A DNA stretch of 64,000 nucleotides from DASUPK01 sp963843085 (GTDB taxonomy: Bacteria > Actinomycetota > Thermoleophilia > Solirubrobacterales > 70-9). The notes beneath the pieces are model-generated. The model was given only the letters and a program-made list of their open reading frames with translations, searched no databases and was not told the DNA's origin. A program made the position numbers and the translations under genes. This document shows, in pieces, positions 16,414 to 25,496 of the stretch. The stretch lies in NCBI GenBank assembly GCA_963843085.1, contig CAWJJG010000011.1, forward strand, positions 992,001 through 1,056,000. The letters are read 5' to 3'. Within the stretch, counting starts at the first letter, position 1. The number at the start of each line of letters is the position of its first letter.

Positions 16414-18188
16414 GCGACCGGGGTCGGCGTCGGCTTGGCGGCCCGGAGCCGGACCCAGAAGGTGCTTCCCTCGCCGGGCACCGAGCGCAGGCCGATCTCC
16501 CCGTTCATCACGTCGACCATGCGCTTCGCGATCGAGAGCCCGAGGCCGAAGCCCTCGGTCTCGTGGGTGGCGGAGCCTCGGTAGAAGCGCTCGAAGACGC
16601 GATCCTGCTCCTCGGGCGGGATTCCCTTGCCTGTGTCCTGGACTTCGATCGTCACGGTCTTCTCCTCCCCCCGTGAGGCGCGAAGGGTAACCGTGCCCGG
16701 CCGAGGCGTGTGTGCGCATGCGTTGGTCAGCAGGCCGATCATCACCTGTCGCAGGAGCACCGGGTCGCCCTCCGCGACCAGATCGGGCTCGACCTCGGCA
16801 TGGAGCTCGACCCCGTCGGGCGCCGCGACGGCCTCGGCCGCCTCCCCGGCGGCGAGCGAGACGTCGACCACCTGCGCCTCGTCCCGCTCCCCGGCCGCCT
16901 CGACCCGGGCGAGGGTGAGCAGCGACTGGGTGAGGCGGGTCATCCGCTGGGCATCGACGGCGAGGCGGGACAGGAACCGGTCCCTGGCGTCCGGGTCGTC
17001 CTTGGCCCCGCCGCGCAGCACCTCGATCCCGCTCATGATCCCCGCCAGCGGGTTGCGCAACTCATGCGCGGCGTTGGAGACGAACTCGCGCTCAGCCTCC
17101 TCGCGCTTGAGCTCGTCGGTGCGATCGCGGACCACGAGGAGCACCGCGTGTTCGGCCGGGACGCGCCTTGCCTGCACCCCGTAGACGCGGTCGTCGATCG
17201 ACAGCACGGGGATCTCGGCCGAGCCGCGCTCGGCCGCGCGGCGCAGCGAGGGGATCAGCGCCGCGGCCGGCTGCCGGTCGCGGACCAGACGGTCGGCGGC
17301 GGGATTCGTGAACCGCACGCCGCCGTCCTCTCCGACGACGATCACCGCCTCAGTCAGGCCGTCGAAGATCGCCGAAAGCCGGTCGCGCTCGGTGGCGAGC
17401 AGGGTGAACGTCTCGCGGAGCTCCTCGCGCATCGAATCCAGGGAGCGGGTCAGGTCACCGATCTCATCGCCGCCTCCCGGCCGCAGCAGCACGTCGAAGT
17501 TGCCGGCCGCCATCTCCTCGGCGGCACTGGCAAGCCGCCGGACGCGGGTCGCGATCAGCGACGAGACGAGGAATCCCATCAGCACGCCGATGCCGATCGC
17601 GATCAGCAGCGCGCGCAGGCGGTCGCCGCGAAGCTGGTCGAACGCCCTGGTCAGCGCCGGCGGCGGGTCCGCGCGGACGACCACCGCCCCCCTCACCTTG
17701 TTCGTGCCGAAGATCGGGGCGGCGGCGACGGTCACGTTGCCGGGGAGGCTCGCCTTGTAGCGCCTGTTGCCGAGCGCGGCGTGCACGGCCTCCCCCTTGT
17801 CCGGCACCGCTGCGAGCGCCGCCAGATCCTGGCCCGGCGCGAGGGCGTTGCCGTGACGGTTCACGGCCCAGGCCTCGAAGTTGCCGGTGTTCGACTGGAC
17901 GAGCACGTTCGCCGCGTGCAGCTTGTCGACGCTGCCGAGGGTGTCAGCCAGGCTTGCGGTCTTGCCGACAGCCAGATCGGCGGACTGGCTCTGCAGGGTG
18001 CGTCCGGATGAGTCGTCGACGAAGACGTACACGGACGCGGCGGTGATCAGGGTGACGAGCGCGAACGCGGCGCCCAGCCAGAGCCGCATCGGGATCCGAC
18101 GGCCCCTCTCCCCGCCGCTCGTGCCCCTACGTGAATCGGGTTGCCCCTCGGCTCCGCCTCGGAGCCCCCTCGCGCCTTCATTGGCCAT
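16410..18188 (-). CDS. Membrane sensor histidine kinase with HAMP and PAS domains
   Basis: 592 aa. Transmembrane helix 1 near residues 36-57 (LGAAFALVTLITAASVYVF), an extracytoplasmic sensor of about 130 aa, helix 2 near 190-212 (LLIAIGIGVLMGFLVSSL), HAMP, a PAS-like region with FDGLTEAVIVVGEDG, the H box NAAHELRNPLAGIM, N box GLLTNACAHTP and glycine boxes DTGKGIPPEE and GFGLGLSIAKRM. It is a classical orthodox kinase, coupled by a four-base overlap to the OmpR-type regulator. The N-terminal 35 residues are basic and of low complexity; a later start near IPMRLW is possible. Confidence 0.92.
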   Translation of the reverse strand: MANEGARGLRGGAEGQPDSRRGTSGGERGRRIPMRLWLGAAFALVTLITAASVYVFVDDSSGRTLQSQSADLAVGKTASLADTLGSVDKLHAANVLVQSNTGNFEAWAVNRHGNALAPGQDLAALAAVPDKGEAVHAALGNRRYKASLPGNVTVAAAPIFGTNKVRGAVVVRADPPPALTRAFDQLRGDRLRALLIAIGIGVLMGFLVSSLIATRVRRLASAAEEMAAGNFDVLLRPGGGDEIGDLTRSLDSMREELRETFTLLATERDRLSAIFDGLTEAVIVVGEDGGVRFTNPAADRLVRDRQPAAALIPSLRRAAERGSAEIPVLSIDDRVYGVQARRVPAEHAVLLVVRDRTDELKREEAEREFVSNAAHELRNPLAGIMSGIEVLRGGAKDDPDARDRFLSRLAVDAQRMTRLTQSLLTLARVEAAGERDEAQVVDVSLAAGEAAEAVAAPDGVELHAEVEPDLVAEGDPVLLRQVMIGLLTNACAHTPRPGTVTLRASRGEEKTVTIEVQDTGKGIPPEEQDRVFERFYRGSATHETEGFGLGLSIAKRMVDVMNGEIGLRSVPGEGSTFWVRLRAAKPTPTPVA

Positions 18189-18213
18189 TGGTCTGGAGAT
18201 TGTGACCGGTCGC

Positions 18214-19356
18214 TCACACTTCTGGTGCGAGCCGGGATGCCAGCCGCAACCAGAGCGCCTCGAGCGCGAGCTCCTCGGAGACGTTCACGCGCAGCCGCCG
18301 GCGTGCGTCGAGCACCCATTCGACGGCCTCCCTCGCCCTCGCGGGATCGAGGCCCACGGCGTCCTCGGCCAACTCGGCGCGGCGGTCCGCGTTCAACACG
18401 ACCTCGTCCGCGCCGGAGGCGACGGCCGCCAGGTCGCGGTACCAGGCGCAGCAGATCGCGAGGCCGAGGTCGAGCGCCTGGGTCCGGGCGCGCCGCTCGG
18501 TTCGCTTCACCTGCTCGGTCGCCTCTCGCGTGAGCTTGCCCTTCCGGCCTCGCCTGGCCATCACCTCCGCCTCCTCGACCAGACGCGCCTCCTCGGCCAC
18601 ACCGGCCTCGGAACCGGTCTCGCTGGCGGTGTCGAGCAGCCCGCGCCACGGCTCGGACACCGGCTTCCCGGATCGCGCGGCCCGCGCCGCGGACTCGGCG
18701 GTCGCCCGCAGCGCCGCCCCGGCGTCGCCGCGCAGGAGACGCGCGAGCTCGACGTCGCCGCCGCTTAGGCGAGCCGCGGCCTCCGCCTCGTCTCCCGCCC
18801 CGAGGGCCTCGAGGACCGCGTCCGGAGCGAGCGGCCCGAACTCGACAGGGGCGCAGCGGGAGAGGATCGTCTCCGCGAGTTGCTCCGGCTCCGAGCAGAT
18901 CAGGATCAGGTGGGCGAAGGGGGCGGGTTCCTCGAGGGTCTTCAGCAACGCGTTCTGGCTCTCGTCGCGGAGGTCCTCGGCCTCCTCGATCACGAAGACG
19001 CGGCGGCTGCTCTCGGCTGGGCTCAGGCTGGCGGCGCGGATCACCGACTCACGAACGTCCTCGACGAGGTGCTGGGCGCCGGGCGGGCGAAGCCAGGCGA
19101 GATCGGGGTGAGGCGAGGGATCGAGCAGGGCGCGCCGGCGGGCATCTCCCGGATCGGAGGCGCCTTCGGCGAGCAGCTCCGCCGCGAACGCGCGGGCGGC
19201 GGCCGCCTTGCCGGCGCCGCGCGGGCCGCGGAAGATGTACGCGTGGCCGGGCGAGGCGAGCGCGGCGACCAGGGCCGCGCGGGCCCGCGGCTGGTGGCGG
19301 GTTGCCTCGGCCAGCGCCTCCGGGATCGCCGTGTAGCTCGCCGCTGCCTCAATCAC
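18214..19356 (-). CDS. holB: DNA polymerase III delta' subunit-like clamp-loader protein
   Basis: 380 aa AAA+ protein. GPRGAGKAAAARAFA occupies the Walker A position with Ala where Thr or Ser normally binds nucleotide, and FVIEEAEDL the Walker B position; NALLKTLEEPAPFAHLIL and ETILSRCAPVEF (SRC motif) are diagnostic of the clamp-loader family. The usual zinc-binding cysteines of delta' are missing. The GTG start overlaps the tmk stop (GTGA), the common tmk-holB order. The C-terminal 150 aa form a helical collar-like region rich in Ala and Arg. Confidence 0.88.
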   Translation of the reverse strand: MIEAAASYTAIPEALAEATRHQPRARAALVAALASPGHAYIFRGPRGAGKAAAARAFAAELLAEGASDPGDARRRALLDPSPHPDLAWLRPPGAQHLVEDVRESVIRAASLSPAESSRRVFVIEEAEDLRDESQNALLKTLEEPAPFAHLILICSEPEQLAETILSRCAPVEFGPLAPDAVLEALGAGDEAEAAARLSGGDVELARLLRGDAGAALRATAESAARAARSGKPVSEPWRGLLDTASETGSEAGVAEEARLVEEAEVMARRGRKGKLTREATEQVKRTERRARTQALDLGLAICCAWYRDLAAVASGADEVVLNADRRAELAEDAVGLDPARAREAVEWVLDARRRLRVNVSEELALEALWLRLASRLAPEV

Positions 19357-19949
19357 ACCCTCACCGCCTGCACCTCGGCGAGTACTGCGGCATGCACCTC
19401 GTCCCGGTTGCCGACCGCGTCCACGACTCGGACCCGCTCGGGATGACGCCGCGCCACCTCGTCGTAGCCCTGTGCGACGCGTCGCTGCAGCTCGATGCCC
19501 TCCTCTTCGAAGCGGTCTGCCTTGCGCCGGCCGATCCGCTTTGCGGCCCGATCGGGGTCGATCCGCAGGAGGATGGTCACGTCGGGCCAGACGCCGCCGG
19601 TTGCGAGGTCGCAGATCTCCTCCACCCGCTCTGCCCCCAGATCGCGTGCGACGCCCTGGTAGGCGACGCTCGAATCGCTGAACCGGTCGCAGACGACGTC
19701 CCCACCGGACTGCCGCGCGGCCCCGATCACCTGAGAGACCAGCTCGGCGCGGGCAGCGCAGAAGAGCAGCAGCTCCGCGAGCGGATCGAGCTCCAGGCTC
19801 GGGTCCTTGAGCAGGGCGCGGATGCGCTCCCCGGCCTCCGTGCCGCCGGGCTCGCGCACCACGGCGACGCCTTCGCCGAGCGCCTTCGCCAGGAGCTTCG
19901 CCTGGGTGGTCTTGCCGGATCCGTCGATTCCCTCGAGCGAGATGAACAT
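19353..19949 (-). CDS. tmk: Thymidylate kinase
   Basis: 198 aa. P-loop LEGIDGSGKTTQAKLLA, then the REPGGTEAGERIR segment of TMP binding and a CDRFSDSSVAYQG segment (DR(Y/F)-x-x-S-x-x-A-Y-Q). LID region GRRKADRFE carries basic residues. It phosphorylates dTMP to dTDP. It is followed by the overlapping clamp-loader gene. Confidence 0.95.
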   Translation of the reverse strand: MFISLEGIDGSGKTTQAKLLAKALGEGVAVVREPGGTEAGERIRALLKDPSLELDPLAELLLFCAARAELVSQVIGAARQSGGDVVCDRFSDSSVAYQGVARDLGAERVEEICDLATGGVWPDVTILLRIDPDRAAKRIGRRKADRFEEEGIELQRRVAQGYDEVARRHPERVRVVDAVGNRDEVHAAVLAEVQAVRV

Positions 19950-20085
19950 CGCCGCCTCAGGCTAACCGCCGCAATCGCCCGCCCTGCTCCAGCGCCGTCT
20001 CAGTGCCTGCACCCCGCGCGTTTTTCCTCACGGTCGCTTGCCCAACCGGCGCCTGATTCCGCTCCCTCATGAATAATGGGTGGTC

Positions 20086-20922
20086 ATGGCCACTCCCAAA
20101 AAGCCCAGCAACCGAGCGAAATCAGGTTCGAGCCGCTCCGGCTCCACGCCCAAGAAGCCTGCGACCAAGCGGGGCTCCGGCTCCTCAGCCAAGCCGACCC
20201 GCAAGGCACCGGCGAAGCGCTCGAGCTCTGCGGCCGGGGGCAAGATCCCGGCCAAGCGCACGACCTCCCGATCCACGCGCAAGGCGCCGGTAAAGGCGAC
20301 ACGCAAGACGGCTCCGAAGTCCGGCTCGAAGGCGCAGGCCAGGGCCGCAGCCGCGGCTGTCCCGGAGATCGAGGAACCCGCGAGGACCGCGGCGGCCGCG
20401 AAGGCTGAGGGCACCGCGCCCAGCCTTCGCCCGGGCCGTCGCCGCTCCTACGGCCGCTGGGTGGCGGTCGCGGGCCTGCTCGCCGCTGTCGTTCTCGTGG
20501 TGGTCCTGATCGCGAGCGGCGGAAGCGGCGACAACAACGCGATCGTCGCCGACACGACTCCGGCGACGACGCCGACCGCGCCGGCCGAGACCGCCACTGC
20601 GACGGAGCCCGCCGTGACGACCCCGTCCGCTGCCACCCCCTCCGGTGCCACTCCGGCCGCAAGGATCGTGGTCCGGAGCTCCAACTGCGACCCGATCATC
20701 GGCAGCGGGACCGCGAACGGCGGCAAGACCTACGACGTGACCTCCACCGCGAAGGACGGCGATCCGGCCGGCTGCGGCGAGGCCCACTCCGTCCTGCTCT
20801 CGGCCCTCCAGGGCGGGGGCACGACGATCGGCGACTGGACCTGCAAGACGAACCCGAGCGGGTCGGTCATCGCAAGCTGCACCTCGTCGACCGGCGGCCG
20901 GTCGATCAAGGCCACGTCCTAG
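20086..20922 (+). CDS. Single-pass membrane protein with histone-tail-like N terminus
   Basis: 278 aa. Residues 1 to about 90 are a lysine/alanine/serine/proline tail with repeated KKP, TKR, AKR and RKAP units, resembling histone H1-like or DNA-binding tails. An acidic hinge and RPGRRRSYGR follow, then one membrane helix (WVAVAGLLAAVVLVVVLIA, about 125-143), a Thr/Pro/Ala-rich linker and a C-terminal domain with four cysteines (SNCDP, AGCGE, WTCKT, ASCTS). Topology by the positive-inside rule puts the basic tail in the cytoplasm and the Cys domain outside. No family is recognised. GTG at 20080 is an alternative start. Confidence 0.7.
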   Translation: MATPKKPSNRAKSGSSRSGSTPKKPATKRGSGSSAKPTRKAPAKRSSSAAGGKIPAKRTTSRSTRKAPVKATRKTAPKSGSKAQARAAAAAVPEIEEPARTAAAAKAEGTAPSLRPGRRRSYGRWVAVAGLLAAVVLVVVLIASGGSGDNNAIVADTTPATTPTAPAETATATEPAVTTPSAATPSGATPAARIVVRSSNCDPIIGSGTANGGKTYDVTSTAKDGDPAGCGEAHSVLLSALQGGGTTIGDWTCKTNPSGSVIASCTSSTGGRSIKATS

Positions 20923-20940
20923 CCGTCTGCAGGCGCCTGG

Positions 20941-20971
20941 TGAGTTGTTCCGGCATACCGGGAAGAACTCA
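20941..20971 (+). terminator. Imperfect hairpin after the membrane protein gene
   Basis: TGAGTTGTTCC and GGAAGAACTCA arms around a short GC loop form a stem with one mismatch 19 bases after the stop. No T-run follows, so it is a weak terminator candidate. Confidence 0.35.
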
Positions 20972-21203
20972 CCATTGGCCCGGGGTGGTCCCGTGTTTGC
21001 GGCCGTAGCGCATCCCTAAGCGGCTATTCCGCGCATGTAGCGGCTTGCACACCGATCGCATCTGAGTGGCTTGAGACAGGCTGGAAAGCAATAGTGCCTG
21101 CTTGGCTGGGCACGCCTAGGTGTTCTGCACGGACTCCAGACCGAGTGGGGACACCGATGGTGAGTGCGAGCGGGAGTGGGAGCCTGAACTGTGCAGAGGA
21201 CAA
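20972..21203. other. Intergenic stretch, no gene seen
   Basis: Lower in GC than its surroundings, with no convincing open frame on either strand. It ends in AGAGGA before the start of the decayed secreted-protein gene, so it probably holds that gene's former promoter. I see no repeat or RNA gene in it. Confidence 0.4.
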
Positions 21204-21829
21204 ATGAGACGCCCACTATTCATCGCACTCGCTTCGCTCTTCGCCGCTGGGCTGATGGCTCCCATCGCTCAGGGCGCGACGCGCGTATACGACTTCCAGG
21301 CATTACCAGCCTGCGGTCCCGGGGCATCTTCTGCCCTTCCCCAAGGAGTGCGCGCTCCTCCTGTGCCGTCGTCTACGAAGAACAAGCGATGCAGACCATG
21401 GCCGCTGATCACCCCGCGCCTCGCCACCGGTGGGGGTTTCTTTCCAACCAGCTGCAACGCCGCCTGTCAGTCCCGATGCCGTGGCCCAAACCGAGGTCCG
21501 AGTAATGGCTACATCAAGCTCGACACGAGGAAGGGGAGGTTCAGCTACTCGTACTCGACTCCGCCTACGTGCATAGTCGATCCTCCCGGGACGACATCAG
21601 CGCCATCCCTGACGGGCAAAGTTGCTCGAGACAGAAGAAGGGAAAGCAGCTGAGAGTCAGCGGCTCGATGTCGATCCTTAGACTTCGACTATCCGCCCCC
21701 CGAGCTGGCACAACTGCACGAGCGCGCGAGACCGATTCCCTACGGTTGGCGACTCCGTGTCGGCCGTACGGCATCCAACGGCCCCCTTACATCAAGCCGG
21801 GGCAGCCCACCTGCTTCGGGGGTCCGTAG
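21204..21829 (+). pseudogene. Decayed secreted-protein gene (two or more frameshifts)
   Basis: ATG 21204 follows AGAGGA and begins a good signal peptide, MRRPLFIALASLFAAGLM, ending near AQGA. The frame then reads a GYIKLDTRKGRFSYSYSTPP stretch and stops at 21653. Downstream parts of the same family continue in the other two frames: KKGKQLRVSGSMSI in the second, and WHNCTSARDRF (about 21706-21738) in the third. HNCTSA-type endings are familiar from exported Thermoleophilia proteins. Three frames are needed to read one domain, so the gene is broken or the sequence has errors. The 3' limit is approximate. Confidence 0.6.
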
Positions 21830-21916
21830 GGCACGTAAGCGGATAGCTGCTTTGGACGAAAATCAGCGGTCTCGAGAAGACTGGTTAGCCCAACGAGAAG
21901 CGATGGGGGGCGGTTG

Positions 21917-24379
21917 CTAGCTCTTCGCGCGGGGCTTGGCTTTCGAGCCGTTGCCTGACTTCGCGCGTGAGCCGTTCTTCGTCTTCGCGCCGTTCTTGGC
22001 CTTGGCGCCGTTGCCGCGGGCCCGCTTGACCTTGGTCGCCGAGGCCTGGCCGGCGATCTTCTCGGCCTCCTTGGCGGCCTCCGCCGGATCGACGCCGTCG
22101 GCGCCCTCGCCGTCCTTCGCGGCGGCCTCGGCGGCCTCCTTCGCGGCCTTGGCGGCTTCGCGCTCGGCGCGGCGTGCCTTCATCTCGGCCATCGAGGGGC
22201 ACTCATCGTTCAGGCAGAGCTTCCAGGGCCGCCCGCGCCACGGCACGACCTGAAGACGCGGCGTCCGGCCGCAGACCGAGCAGACATCCTCGATCTTGTA
22301 GAGACCGCGCACCCGCTGCGGCAGCGGGAAGGTGGTATCGCAGGAGTCGGGTGAGTCGGGGTTGTCGCCGTCCCATCCGGAGCAGCCCACGAAGCGCTTG
22401 CCTGACTTCCGCGCCTTGATGATCCGGAGCTGGTGGGGGGAGCCGTCCTCCTGCTTGCGGCCCGCCTCCTCGCAGACGATGCAGGGGCCGAGGATCCGGT
22501 CCTGGTCCATGCCGGCCCAGACCTCGCGGGCGAACTTGCGCCACTTCGCGTCCTCGTCCTCGGTCTTGACGTCGTCGCCCATCTCGTCGAAGGCCGAGCG
22601 CAGCATGTCGCGCGAGTCCTTCAGGACCTCGTCCTTGGTCATCTCGCCGGCGGCGATCTGGTCCATCTCCGCCTCCATCTCGGCGGTCATGTCGGGCGTC
22701 GCCATGCGAGGGACGTAGTTCTCGAAGGCCTTCGACATCGCGATCCCGGTCTCGGAGGGCTCCGGCGGGTTGTTGAAGACGTAGCCGCGGTCGTACAGCT
22801 TCTGGATGATGTCCGCGCGCGTCGCCTTGGTGCCGAGGCCGGCCTCCTCCATCATCTCGATCAGCTTGCCCTGGCTGATCCGAGGCGGCGGCGGAGTCTC
22901 CTTGCCCTCCAGGTCGACGGTCTCGATCGTGAGCTCCTGCCCCTCCTCGAGCTTCGGGATCTCGGTGTCGGCCGACCGTGCGTAGGTGTAGATGGCGGCG
23001 AAGCCCGGATCCACGACGACGGAACCGCGGACGAAGTAGGTCTCCCCCTCCACATCGGAATCCTTGTTGGAGGCACTCTTTGCGATACCCGGCCCGGGCG
23101 CGGTCTCGATGTTGGCGCGCGTCCCCTCGCTGATCATCGGCGGGGAGAAGGTCGCGAGGAAGCGCCGGGTGACCAGCTCGTAGACCTTCCGATGAGCCTC
23201 CGAGCGCGCCTCGAGCCGGACCGGGTTGACGGCCTGGGTGGGGTAGATCGGGGGGTGGTCGGTGGTCTCCTTCTTGCCGCGGGTCGCCTCGAGCTCGCGG
23301 CCGTCGAGCAGGAACTCCGCGGCCTTGAAGTCATCGACGGCAACCAGCTGCTTGACGAGCTCCTTGGTGTCCAGCGACTTGGGATAGACGGTGTTGTCGG
23401 TACGCGGATAGGAGATGTAGCCGTCCATGTAGAGGTCCTCGGCGATCCGCATCGCCCGCGAGGGCGTAATGCCGAGGCGGCTGGACGCATCGGTGGTGAA
23501 GGCCGTGGTGTTGAGCGGGGTCGGCGGCTTGCGAGTGTTCTTCCGTGCAGTGATCTCCTTGACCGTGCCGGGGGTCTTGGAGTTGGCGACCGCCGCCTTG
23601 GCCTCCTTCTCGTCCCAGAAGCGGTCGGTCGTGTGCTCGGCGACGAAGTTGCCGTCGGCATGCGCGAAGGTCGCCGTGACCTCCCAGAAGGGGACGGGCT
23701 CGTGGGCACGGCGCTCGAGCTCGCGCTGCACGATCAGGCCGAGGGTCGGGCTCTGCACCCGCCCAACGGAGAGGAAGTTGGAGCCGAAGCGGCGCGTGGC
23801 CATCGAGACCGACCGCGTCAGCGTGGCGCCCCAGATCAGGTCCATGTCCTGGCGCGCGGCGCCGGCGTTGGCTAGCGGCATCGAGAGCTCGTCGAGCTCG
23901 TTGAACGCTCGCTCGATCTCCTCCTTGGTGAGAGCGGAGTAGCGGGCGCGCTTGACGGGCGTGCCGTCCTCGTGGACACCCTCGGCGGTGGCGAGCTCGG
24001 GATTCGCCTCGACGATCTCCTGGAGCGCCTCGAGGCCGATCAGCTCGCCCTCGCGGTCGTAGTCCGTCGCGATGATGAGGTCGTCGGCGTCGGCGGCGAC
24101 CTTCTTCAGGGCCCGCACGACGTTCTTGTCGGTGGGCTCCTTGATCAGGTCGGCGTCGATCAGATCGCGTGGATTGGTCTCCTGCCAGTTGTTGTACGAC
24201 TCGGGAAAGGCCGGATTGAGGACGTGGCCCTTCAACCCGATCGTCATGTGCTCGCCCGAATCGTCGGACCACTCGTAGTAGGGCGTCTTGTAGGAGGCGC
24301 CCTCCTTGGCGGTTCCGCCGCTCAGGATCTCGGCGATCTTCTTCGCGCTGTTGTTCTTCTCGGTGACTATCAGTCGCAT
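21917..24379 (-). CDS. topA: DNA topoisomerase I, archaeal/TopoIII-like type IA, with basic tail
   Basis: 820 aa. TOPRIM domain: VTEKNNSAKKIAEIL holds the first Glu and ATDYDREGELIG the D-x-D. The active-site Tyr is in DGYISYPRTDNTVYP; SYPRTDN is the wording of archaeal TopA/TopoIII enzymes, while bacterial TopA usually has ITYMRTDS. GLGTKATRADII is the second conserved block. Two cysteine clusters (CIVC...C, CSVC...CLNDEC) follow as zinc-ribbon-like modules. The last about 100 residues are Ala/Lys/Glu-rich, then GNGAKAKNGAKTKNGSRAKS, a basic tail as in actinobacterial TopA. It relaxes negative supercoils. ATG is preceded by GAAGGG. Confidence 0.93.
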   Translation of the reverse strand: MRLIVTEKNNSAKKIAEILSGGTAKEGASYKTPYYEWSDDSGEHMTIGLKGHVLNPAFPESYNNWQETNPRDLIDADLIKEPTDKNVVRALKKVAADADDLIIATDYDREGELIGLEALQEIVEANPELATAEGVHEDGTPVKRARYSALTKEEIERAFNELDELSMPLANAGAARQDMDLIWGATLTRSVSMATRRFGSNFLSVGRVQSPTLGLIVQRELERRAHEPVPFWEVTATFAHADGNFVAEHTTDRFWDEKEAKAAVANSKTPGTVKEITARKNTRKPPTPLNTTAFTTDASSRLGITPSRAMRIAEDLYMDGYISYPRTDNTVYPKSLDTKELVKQLVAVDDFKAAEFLLDGRELEATRGKKETTDHPPIYPTQAVNPVRLEARSEAHRKVYELVTRRFLATFSPPMISEGTRANIETAPGPGIAKSASNKDSDVEGETYFVRGSVVVDPGFAAIYTYARSADTEIPKLEEGQELTIETVDLEGKETPPPPRISQGKLIEMMEEAGLGTKATRADIIQKLYDRGYVFNNPPEPSETGIAMSKAFENYVPRMATPDMTAEMEAEMDQIAAGEMTKDEVLKDSRDMLRSAFDEMGDDVKTEDEDAKWRKFAREVWAGMDQDRILGPCIVCEEAGRKQEDGSPHQLRIIKARKSGKRFVGCSGWDGDNPDSPDSCDTTFPLPQRVRGLYKIEDVCSVCGRTPRLQVVPWRGRPWKLCLNDECPSMAEMKARRAEREAAKAAKEAAEAAAKDGEGADGVDPAEAAKEAEKIAGQASATKVKRARGNGAKAKNGAKTKNGSRAKSGNGSKAKPRAKS

Positions 24380-24509
24380 ATGTGGCCCTTCACGGTAGCC
24401 GCGAGTGGGGATGGCCCCCTACATATAGGGCGCAAGGGGCCGATGCGGTCGGCGAGGGTAGCAGGGGCATCTCAGCTGCCTAATACCTTGCGGCCATAGG
24501 CTCTCCTGC

Positions 24510-25454
24510 GTGAAATCGCTCGTCACAGGCGGCGCGGGCTTCATCGGCTCGCACCTGGTGGACGCGTTGGTCGCCCGCGGAGACGAGGTCCTGGTGCTCG
24601 ATGACCTCTCCAGCGGCAAGCGCGAGAACCTGGCCTCGGCGCTCGAGTCCGGCGCGACGCTCATCGAGCTCAGCGTGGCCGACGCCCAGACGGTGTCCGA
24701 GGCGATCGAGGGCTTCTCCCCCGACAGCGTCTTCCATCTCGCCGCCCAGATCGACGTGCGGCGCTCGATGGCGGACCCGGGCTTCGACGCACGGCTGAAC
24801 GTCGTGGGCACTGTGAACGTGCTGGAGGCGACGGTCCGCGCCGGCGCCTCGCGCCTGGTCTTCACCTCCACCGGGGGCGCAATATATGGAGAGGGTGGGG
24901 AGCGCCCGGACGAGCTGCCCTTCGCGGAGACGGCTCCTTGCGAGCCGTTCTCCGTCTATGGGCAGAGCAAGCTGGCCGCCGAGGGCTACCTCGGCCTCTA
25001 CTCGCGCACGCGAGAGCTCTCGGCCGGGACCGTCCGCCTGGGCAACGTCTATGGGCCGCGCCAGGACCCGGCCACCGAGGCGGGCGTCGTGGCGATCTTC
25101 TGCTCCCTGGCGCGCGACGGCGGCCGGCCCACCATCTTCGGCACGGGCAAGCAGACGCGCGACTACATCCACGTGGCCGACGTCGTCGATGCACTGCTCG
25201 CGATGGAGGGAGCCGAGGAGAGCGGGCCGATCAACGCCGGCACCGGGGTCGAGACCACGGTGCTTGAACTGGCGGAGCAGATCGGACGGCTCTCCGGCCG
25301 CGAGGACTTCGCGCCGGAGATGGCCCCGGCCCGCGCGGGTGAGATCGAGCGCACGGTGCTCGACACGAAGCTCGCCACCGAGCGGCTCGGCTGGAGCGCG
25401 AAGTACGAGCTCGCGTCCGGTCTCGAGCAGACGCTCGCTGCGGACCCGGCTTAG
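24510..25454 (+). CDS. NAD-dependent sugar epimerase (UDP-glucose 4-epimerase-like)
   Basis: 314 aa extended SDR. Rossmann motif VTGGAGFIGSHLVDAL; catalytic Ser/Thr in FTSTGGAIYGE and Tyr/Lys in YGQSKLAAEGY; nucleotide-sugar binding RLGNVYGPRQDP. The pattern matches GalE-type epimerases acting on UDP- or dTDP-hexoses; the exact sugar is not readable. It is followed, after 42 bases, by a secreted GH31 gene on the same strand. ATG 24510 lies 130 bases from the divergent topA gene. Confidence 0.85.
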   Translation: MKSLVTGGAGFIGSHLVDALVARGDEVLVLDDLSSGKRENLASALESGATLIELSVADAQTVSEAIEGFSPDSVFHLAAQIDVRRSMADPGFDARLNVVGTVNVLEATVRAGASRLVFTSTGGAIYGEGGERPDELPFAETAPCEPFSVYGQSKLAAEGYLGLYSRTRELSAGTVRLGNVYGPRQDPATEAGVVAIFCSLARDGGRPTIFGTGKQTRDYIHVADVVDALLAMEGAEESGPINAGTGVETTVLELAEQIGRLSGREDFAPEMAPARAGEIERTVLDTKLATERLGWSAKYELASGLEQTLAADPA

Positions 25455-25496
25455 GATCGGCCCATCGCAACGAGAATCGGACCCACAGGCGCAGGG

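Noticed and set aside
24417..24430. CCCTACATATAGGG as a topA promoter or operator
   Set aside because: Only five-base arms and no suitable -35 element; a chance AT-rich palindrome cannot be excluded.
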